This document shows, piece by piece, positions 21,067-33,086 of a DNA stretch of 64,000 nt. Under the pieces are notes generated by a model. That model searched no databases, was not told the origin of the DNA, and was given only the letters and a program-made list of their open reading frames with translations. The DNA is from Lentinus brumalis (Eukaryota > Basidiomycota > Agaricomycetes > Polyporales > Polyporaceae), in NCBI GenBank assembly GCA_001792895.1, contig MARA01000003.1, forward strand, positions 248,001 to 312,000, written 5' to 3'. The number at the start of each line of letters is the position of its first letter. Within the stretch, counting starts at the first letter, position 1. Made by a program: the position numbers and the translations under genes.

Positions 21067-22065
21067 TCACATCCCGGTGCGATGCTTTGTGTTTCTCAAT
21101 GGCATGATCTCCCACTGACGTCGCAATCGGGCCGTGTCACTCGACCCAGCGACTTCCTCCGGTACGAGCGCGACCACCTTCACCGGACGCAGCGGGTCCA
21201 GGGAGTCGTCTACCTCTTCCGCCTCAGTCCGGTCCTGTTCCGCGAGCTCACCCTCGGCCAAGTCGATCTCCCCGTCGAAGACCATGTCCGGAGTCGTATG
21301 GGTCTGTCCGCCAAAGAGAGCAAGCGGTCCAGACATCGCGGACGTGAGGAGAGCCGATGCATTGGCGATGAGAGTGGGAGGCCTTCGCATGGGGACAGAG
21401 CTGAGATAGTACGTCTTCTCCTTCCACGCCGCGGATACGCTCTCGCGCCTGGACTCTGGTGCAGCAGGATATGACGGATCCGAGGCGAAGGTCACTGTGA
21501 CCTCCTTCGTGTCTGGGCTGTACGCAAAGCGAGGAAGCGGGTGCGAGTAAGCATTGGGGAACGGAAGGGTGACGGGCCGCCGGTGTCGCAAGACAAGGTT
21601 CTCCGCTGCGAGCGAGTGTATCAGTCATTGAGCTGGACTTACGATGTGAATAGCGCATACCTTCCACATCAATTGCATGGCCAGCAGACCTAGAGCAGAG
21701 GGCTCCAGCAGTATCGATGAAGAAAACCTGTGACAATTCAACTAAGACTGTGCCTCGTAAATGCGGCGGAGAGTCTACGAACCTGGTTGTTGCAATCGGG
21801 CCTCCTCATAGCTACCCAATCGGGATCATAAACGTATGTCCGCAAGCACGGGGCAATGCTCACATTCAACGAGAGAGCTCTCCGTCATAGGCCACAAAAT
21901 AATAGCAGTCCCGTCCTCTTTGAGGCCTTGGCAGACGTCGAGGACGCGACCTGTTCCAACGGAACGTAGCATGAAGTACCCCTGAGGAAAGCCGTAGCTG
22001 GTCAGCTCGGCGTCCAAGGGTGGCACAAACGGCCTCTTGTTCTCTTTGTCGGGAGTGATGAGCAT
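21067..22065 (-). CDS. Ricin-B/CBM13-like beta-trefoil protein, function unknown
   Basis: The N-terminal exon reads YGFPQGYFMLRSVGTGRVLDV and GLKEDGTAIILWPM. After introns come NQVFFIDTAGALCSRSAGHAID and then a long last exon with LRHRRPVTLPFP. The short 'GYF.LRS..TGRVLDV..G...DGT.I.LWP' units and a repeated 'G.L.SR..GHAIDV' element match the beta-trefoil (ricin B-type lectin) repeat. The C-terminal half is less conserved, with an acidic segment (GEIDLAEGELAEQDRTEAEE). There is no signal peptide, so it would be intracellular. The start is the ATG at 22065, just before MLITPDKENKRP; the last codons are NTKHRTGM and the stop is at 21067. The fold call is moderate; sugar binding is not shown. 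Confidence 0.68.
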
Positions 22066-22306
22066 GGCTACAGAGGATTGAGCTTCTACTGGTGTATGGG
22101 ATCGAGGAAGGATGCAAGGGTGCGGAAAGTACAGCCACAACGCGTACTCGGGACCAGCGCTGGTACGCGTACACAGTCGTACACATTGGGCGACGTCACG
22201 CCCAGGGCGGGGGTTTATATTGTTAGTAGTACAACAAAGCGTATGATACATCCGTAAGTCCTGAGTGAGCAAGTACAGACGATTGAGGAAGGCAAGTCCT
22301 CAGATC

Positions 22307-24876
22307 TCAGAGCTCCGACATGTCCACATCGTCATCCGAAGACTGCCCGAACGCGCCAGGCATGTTGCGACGCTGACTACGGCGCTGTGCCCGTTCTGCG
22401 CGTTCCGCCTTCTGCCTCGCTACCCAGTCTTCGAGTCCGCCCATGACCTTCGACATCCCCTTCCACTGTGTCGCAACCCTGTCAGACATACTGGCGCTGA
22501 TTTGGCGGAGACACTCACCTCATGACGTGCAACAATGCTCCCCTCTGTGTGTCCCCAGCGGCGCCCTAACCAACCAGTACTCATCAAGATCGGTTCCTGA
22601 GAGGATGTAAGTCACGGTCCGGTTACACGGGAGGAGACAGCCGGGAGACTCACTTGCGAATGCCAGCTGACGTCTCGCACGCATGGACGAACCCGAGAAG
22701 GAGTGATATCGTCCGGGTCCGGACCCGACGGATCGAGTGCCATAGGTAGCGTGTACGAACGATCAAGCACTTGTACCACCCGCCCGTCCAGAGACCAGAT
22801 CTGACACTGTGCGTTAGCACAATGGGGTCGACCGTCAGGAGTTGCAAACTCACGTGTATCTTCCCGTCGGAAGAGCCAGAATAGATGTACTGTTGACCCG
22901 TCGTCTCCGCCGGGCTGAAGTGGCAACGAATAAGCGTGCGCAGAACCTCGTGACCAGTGTACTTCATAACACTGCAATCGAGGGGATGTGCTTTATAACG
23001 TGGTCGGGGGTATGCATCGCCTCTGCAAGCCATGTTTGTTAACGACTATGAAGGCATGGACGGACGGAGACATACCGATAGTCATAGCCAGGGATACCAT
23101 AACTTCGCCCTCGACCAGCGGCGGCTTCAAACTCTGAGTTGCTCCTCATCATACGCAGATCCCAAAGCCGCAATATTTGATCTTTGCCATTGGAGATCAC
23201 GTAGCGACCGTCGCCCTTCGCAGAGACATGAGTGATACCCTCTGTGTGCCCGATGAAGACACCGGATGGTTTGGCTGTGCCACCTAACGATCTGCGGTCC
23301 CTGCGAATGAACTAGTCAGCATGCTCAGCTCGTACAATATGACCCAACTTACCAAACTTTCACGAACGTATCGTCCGAACCACTGATGAGGACATTGCCA
23401 GACGCAGTATCGGCCCAGCAGCAAGTGTTCACGTCATCAGTATGGCCTTTGATCTTCACGGTTCTTCGGTCAGCAAGGAGGTCGTAAACTGTAATGAATG
23501 AGGTCAAACAGATAACCGGCACAAAAGTTGAACAACACACCGAATATCATCTGGTTCCCGCCAGCTATAACCTCGTTCCCGTCCGCAGAAAATTTGCAAC
23601 TCCAGATGCCGAACTCATCGTCCTCCAAATAGTCGTGTCGGTACCCTCGAGGCGCGGGATCCTTGAACGAGATGGGAACTTGCTCCGTGGATGCGTCGAG
23701 CGTGGACGTCATATGTACGGTGCTTGACTGAACGACGCATTAGGGTAAGCTGGCCACAGGCAAGACGGACTCACTATTGACGCATAGATCATTCTATCGC
23801 GACCTCTCAGCTACCAGCACTCCGTTGCATGGATCGCTACGCACCTTTGATTGTCAGGGCTGAGGTGTGAATCCGTGATGGTCCAGCGTCCTGGGGCTGC
23901 CTGAATCGTCTTGATTACTTCCATGGTAGTGGCATGGCCATCCCTCGATTCCAGAGGCCGAGGCTTGAACGGCGCTTTCATATCGTATACATGCAGGCGG
24001 AAGTCTGGGAGCGAGAAGTCAGTCTGGCATCGAGACATACAGCTACCGAGCATCTTACTTCTGACGCAAGTGTAATAAAACGCGGAGTCTGACGACGAGC
24101 ATGAGCGCAAAGATGATATGGTCGTATGATGAAGTACTGCACACCAGATGAGAACTGTCCGACATAAGCGTTGGCCGCATAAGATGCTACCGCTGTACCG
24201 CCAGAGTTTGGTAGAATCTCCTGTTGAATGGATAAGTGACACCATCGTACAGAGCTATGGAATGCGCACGCTTGCGATGTCTTCTCTGTACGTTGGTCGA
24301 GAGATTGCGCCTCGGTTCAGGATACTCCTAGCGACATTCCTGTTCCCGTCGCGCGTCTTCATCTGATGCATGACTCTCCCGAACTCTCCGCCGAGCAGGA
24401 GCTCCAAGCCTTCCTTCTGGGGCTCCGTGATCTCTGGCCACCAGTCTGAACGATCCCAGTGTCGCTGGGAGGTCGGATAGCCGAAACCGTAGAAATAGCC
24501 AGAATCATCATCCTCCTCCTCCTCTTCCTCTTCGTCCACGTAGTCGGCATCGTCGTCGTCTTCTTGTGAGACAAGGGTCACGTTGCGACCGCCCCCTCCG
24601 CCGCCTCCGGTGTCACTTGAAGCGAAGACCGTTAGAAGACGTTGAAGATCCTCGTTTGTCAACGACGCGGAGATGCTGTTTCCGCTGCGGTCTCTCGTAG
24701 AAACGCCTTGGAGCTCAAGAATGGCTTGGATAGCACTTGAGACCGTTGAGCCGACAGACATTCGATGAGCACGCACCATCCAGGATACCTTGCAACCTCT
24801 CGCGACCTGTTGCCCCGGAACCCCCGAACAGATCCAACACGAACGGAGACTGCTCTTCGCCAGCGGCGTCAGACAT
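22307..24876 (-). CDS. DCAF11/LEC14B-like WD40-repeat protein
   Basis: This is a WD40 protein of the LEC14B/WDR23 (DCAF11) group. Family members serve as substrate receptors of CUL4-DDB1 ubiquitin ligases. Exon 1 starts MSDAAGEEQSPFVLDLFGGSG (start 24876). After a short intron it continues AILELQGVSTRDRSGNS. A polyglycine run and a long Asp/Glu run (about 24500-24600) follow. Downstream exons supply the WD repeats, for example GIWSCKFSADGNEVIAGG, GHTDDVNTCCW, LISGSDDTFVKVWD, VISNGKDQILRLWDLR and YIYSGSSDGKIHIWSLDG. The C-terminus is WKGMSKVMGGLEDWVARQ with a basic, then acidic tail (DDDVDMSEL). There are many introns. The start codon lies only 280 bp from the divergent TBL1-like gene. The ligase role is by family. 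Confidence 0.85.
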
Positions 24877-25155
24877 GTCGCGGTCGTCGAGAGAGAGGCT
24901 TTACTGACGGTGAGAGCGTCCGGAGCGTTGCTCACTGGAATAACTGTGCTGAGAAAGCAGCGAGTCCATCATGCCGACCCCGCAATCCGCTCCGGAGATG
25001 CGTCCCTTATCTTATCTCCGTTCGGCCTTTCCCTGCGCGATCGAGCGCTCGCCTTCATCGAGATCCTATTTTGATGTCCCGATAGTCTCCGCTCAAAATA
25101 GTAGTTCGCCGGCGAACGCTTGTCTCTCGTCTATTGACCACCCAGCACCTCTCCC
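24877..25155. promoter_or_regulatory. Bidirectional promoter region between two WD40 genes
   Basis: Only 279 bp separate the divergent start codons of the DCAF11-like (-) and TBL1-like (+) genes, so they must share promoter sequence. I did not see a clear TATA box for either direction. The region contains several CGATCGAG/CCGGAG-type GC-rich words. Confidence 0.55.
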
Positions 25156-27414
25156 ATGCCCCATGCCGCCATGCCTGAGCCGGACCCCTTCCGCATCTCT
25201 GCTGATGAGATTAACTACCTCATATATGCGTACTTCAAGGATTCCGGTGCGTTCACAGTTCGAAATCGACCACGGCGACGGCAACTGACTTGGTTCACAA
25301 GGTTTCTCACATAGCGCGTTCGTATTGCGTGCGGAGAGCAAGCTCGAGCGGAGCGCATACTACGGCAAGTCTGTACCCCGTGGGGAGCTTGTGGAACTCC
25401 TTGGCAAAGCTCTGCTGTACTCAGAGGTCGAAGCACACTGGAGAGGGAACAACATGACCCTCAGCTGCACTAACAAGTTCGGTCTCCTGGAGCCACATGT
25501 CTGCTCGTACGACCCTGAGCTCCCTCCACCTCCACCTCCCGTCTCCCATCGTGTCCCGCTTGCCAGCGTCCAGCCGCAGGCACACTCACACGGCTATGCG
25601 AGCTCATCCTCCGAGTCTTCCCTCAAGCGGAAGGCTAGTGCCGCCTCATCAGCGGACCACCCCCGGAGAAAAGGACAAGGACGGACGGATCGCGGGATGG
25701 AGGGTTAGATGTACGGAGTACTTCCTCTGTAGAGCGTACGTTATGTTCTGTCCCCGTACATATGCCTCGAATTCAACCCGAATATGCCTCCTCAAAGCTA
25801 GACCATCTGCCTCTCGGGCATCATCCGCGGCACCAGACCACGCGAATGCGGTCTTATATCCGTCAACAGCCAAGAGCAACGGCACGACAATATCATCGGA
25901 TCCTGAAGAGCATCCGGACGGACCTGTGCGATTGCTCAAAGGACACAAAGCGGAGGTCCGTGTGATGTCCGCCATGCTGAACCCCGCAATGACATTGTTT
26001 GACTGAATGGCAGGTCTTCGTATGCGCGTGGAACCCAGTCAACCATTCTGCTCTCGCTTCTGGGTCAGTCCGTCGAATTGCATGATTGGTCTTCTTGGCT
26101 TCTCACCTTTGCGATAGCTCAAAGGATAGCCTCGTGCATCTATGGAACGTTCCCGGACCAGACGCAGACGGGAATGTTCCATCGACCGTCGACCCGCCGA
26201 TTGTATGCGCTTATGCTGCCGTGGGCGACGACAGGGACCTCACCTCCATCACCTGGTCGCCAGATGGTACTCTGGTGGCGGTTGGTTGTTATGATTGCAT
26301 CCTGCGCATATACGACGCCCAGGGCAAGGGATACTTCGTACAGCAACAGCAAGAGGTAGGTCCGCTCCGCTCTGTGACACGGCTACTGACTGACTATCAG
26401 TTGAGAAGGGTCCGATATTTGCTGTCCGATTCTCTCCGTCTGGACGGTGGCTTCTGTCTGCAAGTCTGGACGGGTCAGCTTGCTTATGGGACGTCAAGCA
26501 GAAGCAATTACACGCGCAGTATCGCAATCACAAAGGTGAGTGAGTGCGGATTATCCCAACTTCGCAGTACTCAACGTAATCAGAGTGCTGCTTGGACGTC
26601 GACTGGTTGTCTGATACACAGTTCGTCACGAGTGGGTCTGACGGTGTCATCAACATCATGCACGTGGACTCCATGAAACCCTTGAAACAACTAGTGTGAG
26701 TGTCGTCGATCCAGTATAGTTCGCTGCCGTGCCAATGTGTTTTCCCAGCGGCCACGAACACGAGGTGAATCAAGTCAAGTGCAACCCTTCCCGGACGCGG
26801 ATCGCCTCTTGTTCAGACGACATGACCGGACGCATATGGAACATCGAAGACATTGGCTCGTCTCGTACAGTCGATGATCACTCGTTGGTCCTCAGCGGAC
26901 ACACTGGTCCTGTGAGCCACATAGCATGGGCACCCATCACAATCAGCGGAGAGCACGACTTGGTGGCGACGTAGGTTGCCATACCTTCATCAGGGTTCGA
27001 AGACTCAGAGATTTGTCTATGCTTCACAGATCCTCGTTTGATGGTACCTCCCGACTATGGGACAGCGCCACTGGGGAGTGCTTGTGCACATTCCACGACC
27101 ACAAATCAAATGTATACGCACTGGCGTTCAGTCCTGATGGGCGACATCTTGCTACAGGCGGAGCCGACGGCTGGTTATACATATACGACGTTGCGGTGAG
27201 CGTTCATGTTGGTTTACTGTCGCTGTCTACGTTGCTTATGACGGCGACGCTGCAGGCGAAGGAAAAGCGTTGGTCATGGCATACCGGCTCGTCACAACCG
27301 AGCATATTCGAGATTGTGTGGCAGCAGTCCGGTAACCTGAACCGACTGGCGATGGCGATGGAGAGGCGTACGGTGGGCGTGGTGGACTTGACTCGGATCC
27401 CAGAGTTGCAATGA
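25156..27414 (+). CDS. TBL1/SIF2-like LisH-WD40 protein
   Basis: This is a homolog of transducin-beta-like 1 (TBL1/TBLR1) and yeast Sif2, a scaffold of SMRT/NCoR or Set3-type histone deacetylase complexes. Exon 1 gives MPEPDPFRISADEINYLIYAY, joined by a phase-1 intron to GFSHSAFVLRAES; together they form a LisH motif. A variable Ser/Pro linker follows, with an intron at about 25706-25799. Then come WD repeats: LKGHKAEVFVCAWNP, SGSKDSLVHLWNV, LTSITWSPDGTLVAVG, CLWDV, FVTSGSDGVINI, HEHEVNQVKCNP, SGHTGPVSHIAWAP, SSFDGTSRLWDS and YALAFSPDGRHLATGGADG. It ends DLTRIPELQ. The start is ATG 25156 or the in-frame ATG at 25171. Complex membership is by homology. Confidence 0.88.
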
Positions 27415-27814
27415 TACATACGGTTGAGTGGCCAAAAAGACCTTTGTACTATATTACCTCTTGCGCTCATTGCCGTATTTATTGCTCAGCTATGTCTTGC
27501 GCCTACTGTACGTTAGTACTTATGACTAGTACAGTATTGTATCTCCCTATAATTTGCTTGATGCATTCATAGACGATCTGGTCTCCGTAGCGCAAGTTCT
27601 GCAGGGAAACAGCCTCAGACCAACGAAGACTGAAGCTGAAGACCGCCGCTGCTTCTGGAGAACTCGAGACGAGCAGCGAACATGACGTAATCACCATAGC
27701 CCCTGCCGGGGTACGCGCATATGTCAAAGCCGGCAGCTCTGCTTGCTCTTAAGCTTTCCCTCTCGCCCTCGATCTCCTAGTCTCTTTCTCTCTGCTCTAC
27801 TTACTGGTACACAT
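27415..27814. other. Intergenic, 3' of TBL1-like and 5' of the Bax-inhibitor gene
   Basis: About 400 bp holds the TBL1-like 3' UTR. On the right is a C/T-rich leader (tttccctctcgccctcg, ctctttctctctgctc) directly before the next ATG. No RNA gene or ORF of interest was seen. Confidence 0.6.
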
Positions 27815-29080
27815 ATGCTTCGCGCGAGCTTCATCCCTACGCTGCGCCCTCTCGCTACTTCCGGCTGCGCGCATGCAGCCCGGCAGCCCCATATTCACAC
27901 CTTCCGGCTGTATAGCAGCCTGAGGTCAAGCACCCTTTCCTCTTTCAAGTCATCACCTCTCTCGCGCTCTACATTCTTTGGCCAGTCTCGGACGTTCCTA
28001 ACCGACGCAAAGCCGGTCGTGTACAGGCCCACCCAGGAGGAGGCATGGAAGCGCTTTGGAATCACTGCAGTGCGTTCCTCTCGTCCGTGCCGACTTAGAG
28101 ATACTCATCGTTGTACAGCTCACGGTTGCAGGAACAATCGTTGGCGTGAATGCGTTCTTGAACCGCGAGACGCGCGATGCTCTCTCTCCAGCTGAGCAGT
28201 CATACCTCCACGAAGCCTTCCAGTATACCGGCGGAGGGCTCGCGATCACTGCACTGGCCGCGCGCACTATGTTCAAGAATGGCTTCGCATTCAGGATCAT
28301 GTCCGCGAATCCATGGGTCGTGCTAGGTGTCAGTCTGGTTGGGTCCATCGGGACCATGATGGGCGCAATCTACACGCCTCCGGAGAACACTGTGCTGAAA
28401 CACACCTTCTGGCTGGTGAGTGAGCCTGTCCTGTCAGCGTTGCCTGCGTTGCTTATACGAACTAGGGATTCAATGCATGCCAAGCGGCTACTCTCAGCCC
28501 GCTCTTCTTCTTGAGCCCCGCGATCTTGTCTCGCGCGGCACTCTACACCGCCGGAGTCGTTGGCTCACTCGCCTACGTCGGTGCCACGGCCAAGTAAGTA
28601 TCATGGCAGCCTTTCTGTACATGCAGGCGGTGCTGACAACGTTCTGCAGGAATGAGAAGTACTTGTACATGGGCGGTCCCCTTCTTGCCGGTGTTACCGT
28701 TGTTGCCCTCAGTTCGCTCGCTCCGATGGCCCTACCCCTTGGCATGCGCGGCCTGGCGATTACCGAAGCCATCTCGCTCTATGGCGGTCTTGCAGTTTTC
28801 AGCGGCTTCGTTCTCTTCGAGTAAGTGCCGAACGTCTCAAGCTTATGCGTTGGCCTTCTAACCTGCTTTATATAGCACCCAGAAGATCCTCCACAATGCC
28901 AGGATGGCGGAGACGGGTAGGATTCCTCGGGACCCGCTCAAGGAGTCCATCAGCCTCGAGCTGGACATGATCAACATCTTGTAAGTTTGACCAGCAGTAC
29001 TGAAGTCGACTCCATTCTGATCTGCCTCTAGCATTCGTCTTGTTCAAATCCTCGCATCCCGCCAGAACAACAAGAAGTAG
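27815..29080 (+). CDS. Mitochondrial Bax-inhibitor-1 family protein (TMBIM5/GHITM-like)
   Basis: This is a multispan membrane protein of the BI-1/TMBIM family, most like the mitochondrial inner-membrane member GHITM (TMBIM5/MICS1). The first 60 or so residues are rich in Arg, Ser and Leu with no acidic residue (MLRASFIPTLRPLATSG and on), as in a mitochondrial presequence. Hydrophobic segments follow: TVAGTIVGVNAFL, VLGVSLVGSIGTMMGA, LSPLFFLSPAILSRAALYTAG, GPLLAGVTVVALSSLAP and ISLYGGLAVFSGFVLFDTQK. The last is the conserved family end with the Asp of 'FDTQ', then LDMINIFIRLVQIL and a basic C-terminus NNKK. Introns split it into at least six exons. It converges with SLY1, with 148 bp between the stop codons. 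Confidence 0.83.
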
Positions 29081-29228
29081 GAGAGTTGTCGCTTTTGCCG
29101 TCTGCACCCTTGTATTTTGTATTGCATTCGCACGTTATCCTCATGCTGTCGCGCACCAGCTCCTTTTGAATACTATAAACCCCATCCGTGTCCATCGAGA
29201 GCATGTATACTAGCCAATAATATTACAT

Positions 29229-31821
29229 CTACGCCGAAGCTTTGCCCAGGTGCTCCAGGATCTGCAGGAACGCTCCGGGGTCGACGATCTCCGTCCCGCC
29301 GTACGTGACCCGCTTGCCCGTCTTCTTGGCCCATTCTTCTAGGTTGCCGTATTCGACATACCCGGCACCGCCGACGACGAAGATGACGCCTTCTGAGAAG
29401 GCCATCCGCCGCGCACGACCGCTCCCTGCGCCGCCGGCACCGGGCGCACCAACGCCAGAAATGCCCAGACCAGCATTCGGATTCCGCGGTGCACGGGGGT
29501 CAAGGAAGATGTAGTCATCAGTCTCCTGCAGCGACTGGTTGGACGCTGCAGAGGGGTCCATGAGGGCCTCCGTGAGACGGGTGACGGGGAGGAGCTTGTT
29601 CGCTGGCAGGAAGTTCTTCACCCCCGAGATGAGGTTCTCGAGACCACCGTCCTTCAGGCGGTCCGTGAGCTGCGAACAGCATCATCAGTATCCTCCGCTC
29701 CAAGTGGTGGTGGGAAAGACGACTGGCGACTGACCCTGTTACCGAGCGCACTGAAGCCCTTGAAGAGCTCCCCGCCCGGGGTGCCGGTGCCAAGCACGGG
29801 AGTCGAGGACCCGCCGAGTGCACTGGGAGCCATCATCCGCGAGATCTCGCGCGTTCGGCGAACATACTCGAAGGCAGCGATGTCGGCGCCCGAGGCCTTG
29901 AGCTCCTTCTCGAGCTCAGCGATGTCGTCCTTCGTGACAGCGTTGTCCGGGGCTGAGAGGTACCACACGAGCACGAGACGGAGCTTGTCCGCGGCAGTGG
30001 GGTGCGCATCTCCCTTGGGGTGGCGAAGGAACTCGAGGATGGCTTGGGCTGTTTGCTTGGAGATCGCCTCTTCGGTGCTGAAGAGCTCGTCGAGACCGCG
30101 CCTCTTGATCTCTTCGAGGAGCGCGGTTGCGATGTTCATGTGCGTGTCGAGCACGGCTTTGCGCGCGGTGAGCTCAGGGAGTGCGGTGATGGCCGTCTTG
30201 AGGTGCGCAGCGTTTGTCGAGAGATCCCTGTAGTCAAGTCGCCGCAGGAAGAGACGGACTAACGTTAGTAAGGGTGGTTGTGAAAATAGTACGGCGCACA
30301 GCAACAGCAACGAGAGAAGCCCCGATGGGTGCAGAAGGACGCATGAACGCCATAAAAGAGAGTACTGACATCTGCGCGATGTCGTTAACATCGCTCACAC
30401 CTGTGGAACGTGTGATCTCGGCGGCATCCTGCTTGTACCGGTTCAGCTCGGTGTCAATGTCTTCTGCGACCTGCGGGAATGGGTTCGCTGCATTCTTGGC
30501 CCAGAAGAAGTCTTTCGAATCGAGATCGTATGACCGCTTTTGCGGCTTAGTGACAACGACACGGTTGAGCTTCATCTCTAGACAGTCGGATGCTAGTGCT
30601 TGGTATGTCCACCCGTGCGAGAGCATGGACACGAGGTCGACATTGCGGTCGAGGATCAAGAGTACTGAGAATCGATCCCGTGAGCACAGTGTGGCAGCAT
30701 GGATAGTCAAGACGGCGCTCACGTGGTCGCTGCAAGTTCGAGAGGCCGGACGCGTCTTGCGCGAATAGCGACGGCGCATGCGATCGAGCGGAGGAGAGAA
30801 TGGCGTCACGAATCTTCTGCTCCAGCTTCTTCGCAATCATCTCAGCAGCATTGCCGCGCGGCGCCCTGATGATTGGAACGTGGCCTATCACAGCTACTGT
30901 AAGCTGGCGGCCTGACCATGGAGTCGCGAAAACGTACCCATGGTGGCCACAACACTGAAGAGACCGGTCGCAATACGCTCAACTTCTTCCTCAATTTGCT
31001 GTTCGTTAGATGATGGCGAATTGAGCAGCATGTATGATGAGTGAGGTGATGAGGGCGTGGAGGGACCTGCTGCTGCATTGGTGGAAGATGCGGGAGCTGC
31101 ATTTGTAGGCGGCATGAGTGAGAAAAGAGAGGGTGAAGGGGCGATGAAGGAGAGATATTGGTCCAAAACCTATAGACCCTCGTCCGTTCAACCTTCTGGG
31201 CACAAGATGGCATATGTTCGGCACGCACCTGCTCTACCAGCTCTCCCGTACCATCGCGCGCGACTGCCGCTGCAAGCTCTTCCAGCAATGCTCGAGGGAG
31301 CGGTTCCACAAAGTTGAGATGGTAGGACTCATACAGTCCCTTCTCAAGGTCCTGCGCTATTCGTCTGACGTTTGTGAGGGTAGGGGAGACGAAGTACACG
31401 GCTGGTACGTCCGGTAATGGAGGCCGATTGGAGTGTAGCTGGCTATCTGTAGTGTCAGCCAAGAGACCCTGCGATACAAGATTCGCATATGGCAAACTCA
31501 CACATGGAGTGTCACGCCAACATCCCGAAGGTCTTGTACGCGCAAGACGGTAGCGAGCACATCCTTGGTATGCTGATCGAGCACCAACACCTTCCAAACA
31601 GGCGGACCACTCGGCGAGGCAGCTTTCAGAGATAGCCCCTTCCCGGTAGTCTGTGCTGGACCGTTTGGTGGTTCGACCGCGTTGTTGAGGTTGAGGAGGG
31701 TCAATAGCGCATTGGTCTGAGACTCCTGGAGAGTAGGCGGTGCACTGGCCTGAGAGCAATCAGCACCATGCCATCCGCTATCTGGTATGATGCATACCTG
31801 CTTAATTGCGCTGCTCGCCAT
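29229..31821 (-). CDS. SLY1: SLY1-like SM (Sec1/Munc18) protein
   Basis: This SM protein binds the Sed5 syntaxin and promotes ER-Golgi SNARE fusion. Exon 1 is tiny (MASSAIKQ, start 31821). Then come [16 protein letters not shown] and [31 protein letters not shown] (domain 1), and [18 protein letters not shown] and [18 protein letters not shown] (domain 2). Domain 3 includes [38 protein letters not shown] and [20 protein letters not shown]. The C-terminal segment ends with [21 protein letters not shown] and a stop at 29231-29229. The 'LDRN.D......H.WTYQAL' block is diagnostic of the SM family. A Gly/Ala-rich insert (about 29420-29470) precedes the last block. About eight introns are seen. Confidence 0.92.
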
Positions 31822-32362
31822 GGCGAGGACAGTGGGGGATATAAGAGCGGACGCTGCAGACGGTTGGTGTGAGTATGAGACGCGCCGGCGAGGACACGAC
31901 GTAGTGCGCGCGTAGACGCCTTCCCGACGCATGTGGCCACGTGGCCGGCGGGGATATTGGGCGTCTGCGTGCATGGACCTCTCCACAGTTGCTTCGCACC
32001 GACATCGAAACTGCCGCGGTCGACACGTCGCGATTGGTCTCTCTGCGCATCAGCCAATAGCATCCATCTCGCCGTCAACGAACCCGACGCGCTTGCCTCG
32101 ATAAAGCGCGTGCCATATTCCAGATGGCACAGGCTGTCGCACCGCCCTCACAAGCCATGGCCCATCTGCATCAGTGAGCAAGACTCGGATCGTAGATCAC
32201 GCCTCCCTCGCAACGAATGGCATTCCCCTCAATAAGCTGCTGGTGAGTGTCTCGCAGTCCACATCTCTCTTTCCTCCCTCTCTCCCGGCACTTGGACGTC
32301 CTTGGTGAGGATCCACGTCCTGTCACCCGTCATGCCGTTTCTCATACCGGCTTGTGCAGGCC
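31822..32362. other. Divergent promoter region, SLY1 / MGC small protein
   Basis: This holds the SLY1 promoter on the left and the leader of the small MGC gene on the right. A probable 5'-UTR intron (gtgagt at 32243 to gtgcag ending 32360) immediately precedes the MGC start codon. An ATG at 32220 in the upstream exon opens a different frame that would run over the MGC frame after splicing. Confidence 0.45.
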
Positions 32363-32563
32363 ATGGGTTGCATTCCTAGCAAGCAGAAAGTCCTTGAGGG
32401 CGATTCGCCCGCCGGGACTCAGTCGAAGAAAGAGAGGAAGCAGAGGCACCAACGCCTCGATTCACCGGTCATTGGCGCGGACGCTGCGCCTTGGGTGAAG
32501 GCCCCCTCGCGAGTGTTGTCGGAAAAGGACGGATGCATCATTATCAGCGAGCGTGCATCATAG
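32363..32563 (+). CDS. Small MGC-type protein with N-myristoylation/palmitoylation signal
   Basis: The 66-residue product starts MGCIPSKQK. Gly2 followed by Cys3, with Ser6 and Lys7, fits the consensus for N-terminal myristoylation plus adjacent palmitoylation, so the protein is predicted to be anchored on the inner face of a membrane. The middle is strongly basic (QSKKERKQRHQR) and the end is Ser/Ile-rich (KDGCIIISERAS). I recognise no domain. It sits behind a good splice acceptor (gtgcaggcc) and no intron is needed in the coding part. A second frame from an ATG in the upstream exon overlaps it. Existence of the gene is moderately supported; the lipidation is inferred from motif only. Confidence 0.5.
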   Translation: MGCIPSKQKVLEGDSPAGTQSKKERKQRHQRLDSPVIGADAAPWVKAPSRVLSEKDGCIIISERAS

Positions 32564-33086
32564 CATCGGCATAAGGGCGGATGGGCTTACACGTACTCTT
32601 CTTCACTGATCCCGGAGGTGAGCTTCTGTACACGCGCGGTTCCCTCTCCTATGGCTCATTCCTCCGTGCGCTCAGATCGCCCTTGTACATATGTCTATCC
32701 CACGGACACCCTCCTACACACACACTCATTTGAGCATTGCGCTGTCGCTGTATATCATCCCGTATATCCCTGCTATCTATGTGCTGCACCGAACGTTGTG
32801 TGATACTCCAGACGCGTGGAGGCGAGCGATACGCGTGCGCCACAAGGGCGACAGAGCGAACGCCTATGACGCGCGTTGCAGCGCGTTGCTGAGTGCGTCA
32901 AGATTGCCATATGCGGCAGGTGGTTGGTGTTTGTGGGAGGGAAGCCGGGACGAGGTGCTCCTCCTGCCTGGATACCCCTTGTATTCCTGTATACCAGCCC
33001 GTTGGGCGTACATGACGACCCCGCCGACGCCCTCTGTCATTCCTTGGACTACACGACTGCGACGAACAGCTAATGACGATACCTCC
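32564..33086. other. Intergenic stretch upstream of the channel gene
   Basis: No supported gene is seen. A frame in phase with the channel gene is open upstream of its ATG, as a chance of composition. Cysteine- and proline-rich translations there show no family. Confidence 0.5.

Noticed and set aside
32691..33086. Upstream extension of the channel frame
   Set aside because: Non-conserved Cys/Tyr-rich translation with no signal peptide; the ATG at 33087 leads straight into the Ser/Thr-rich ectodomain.
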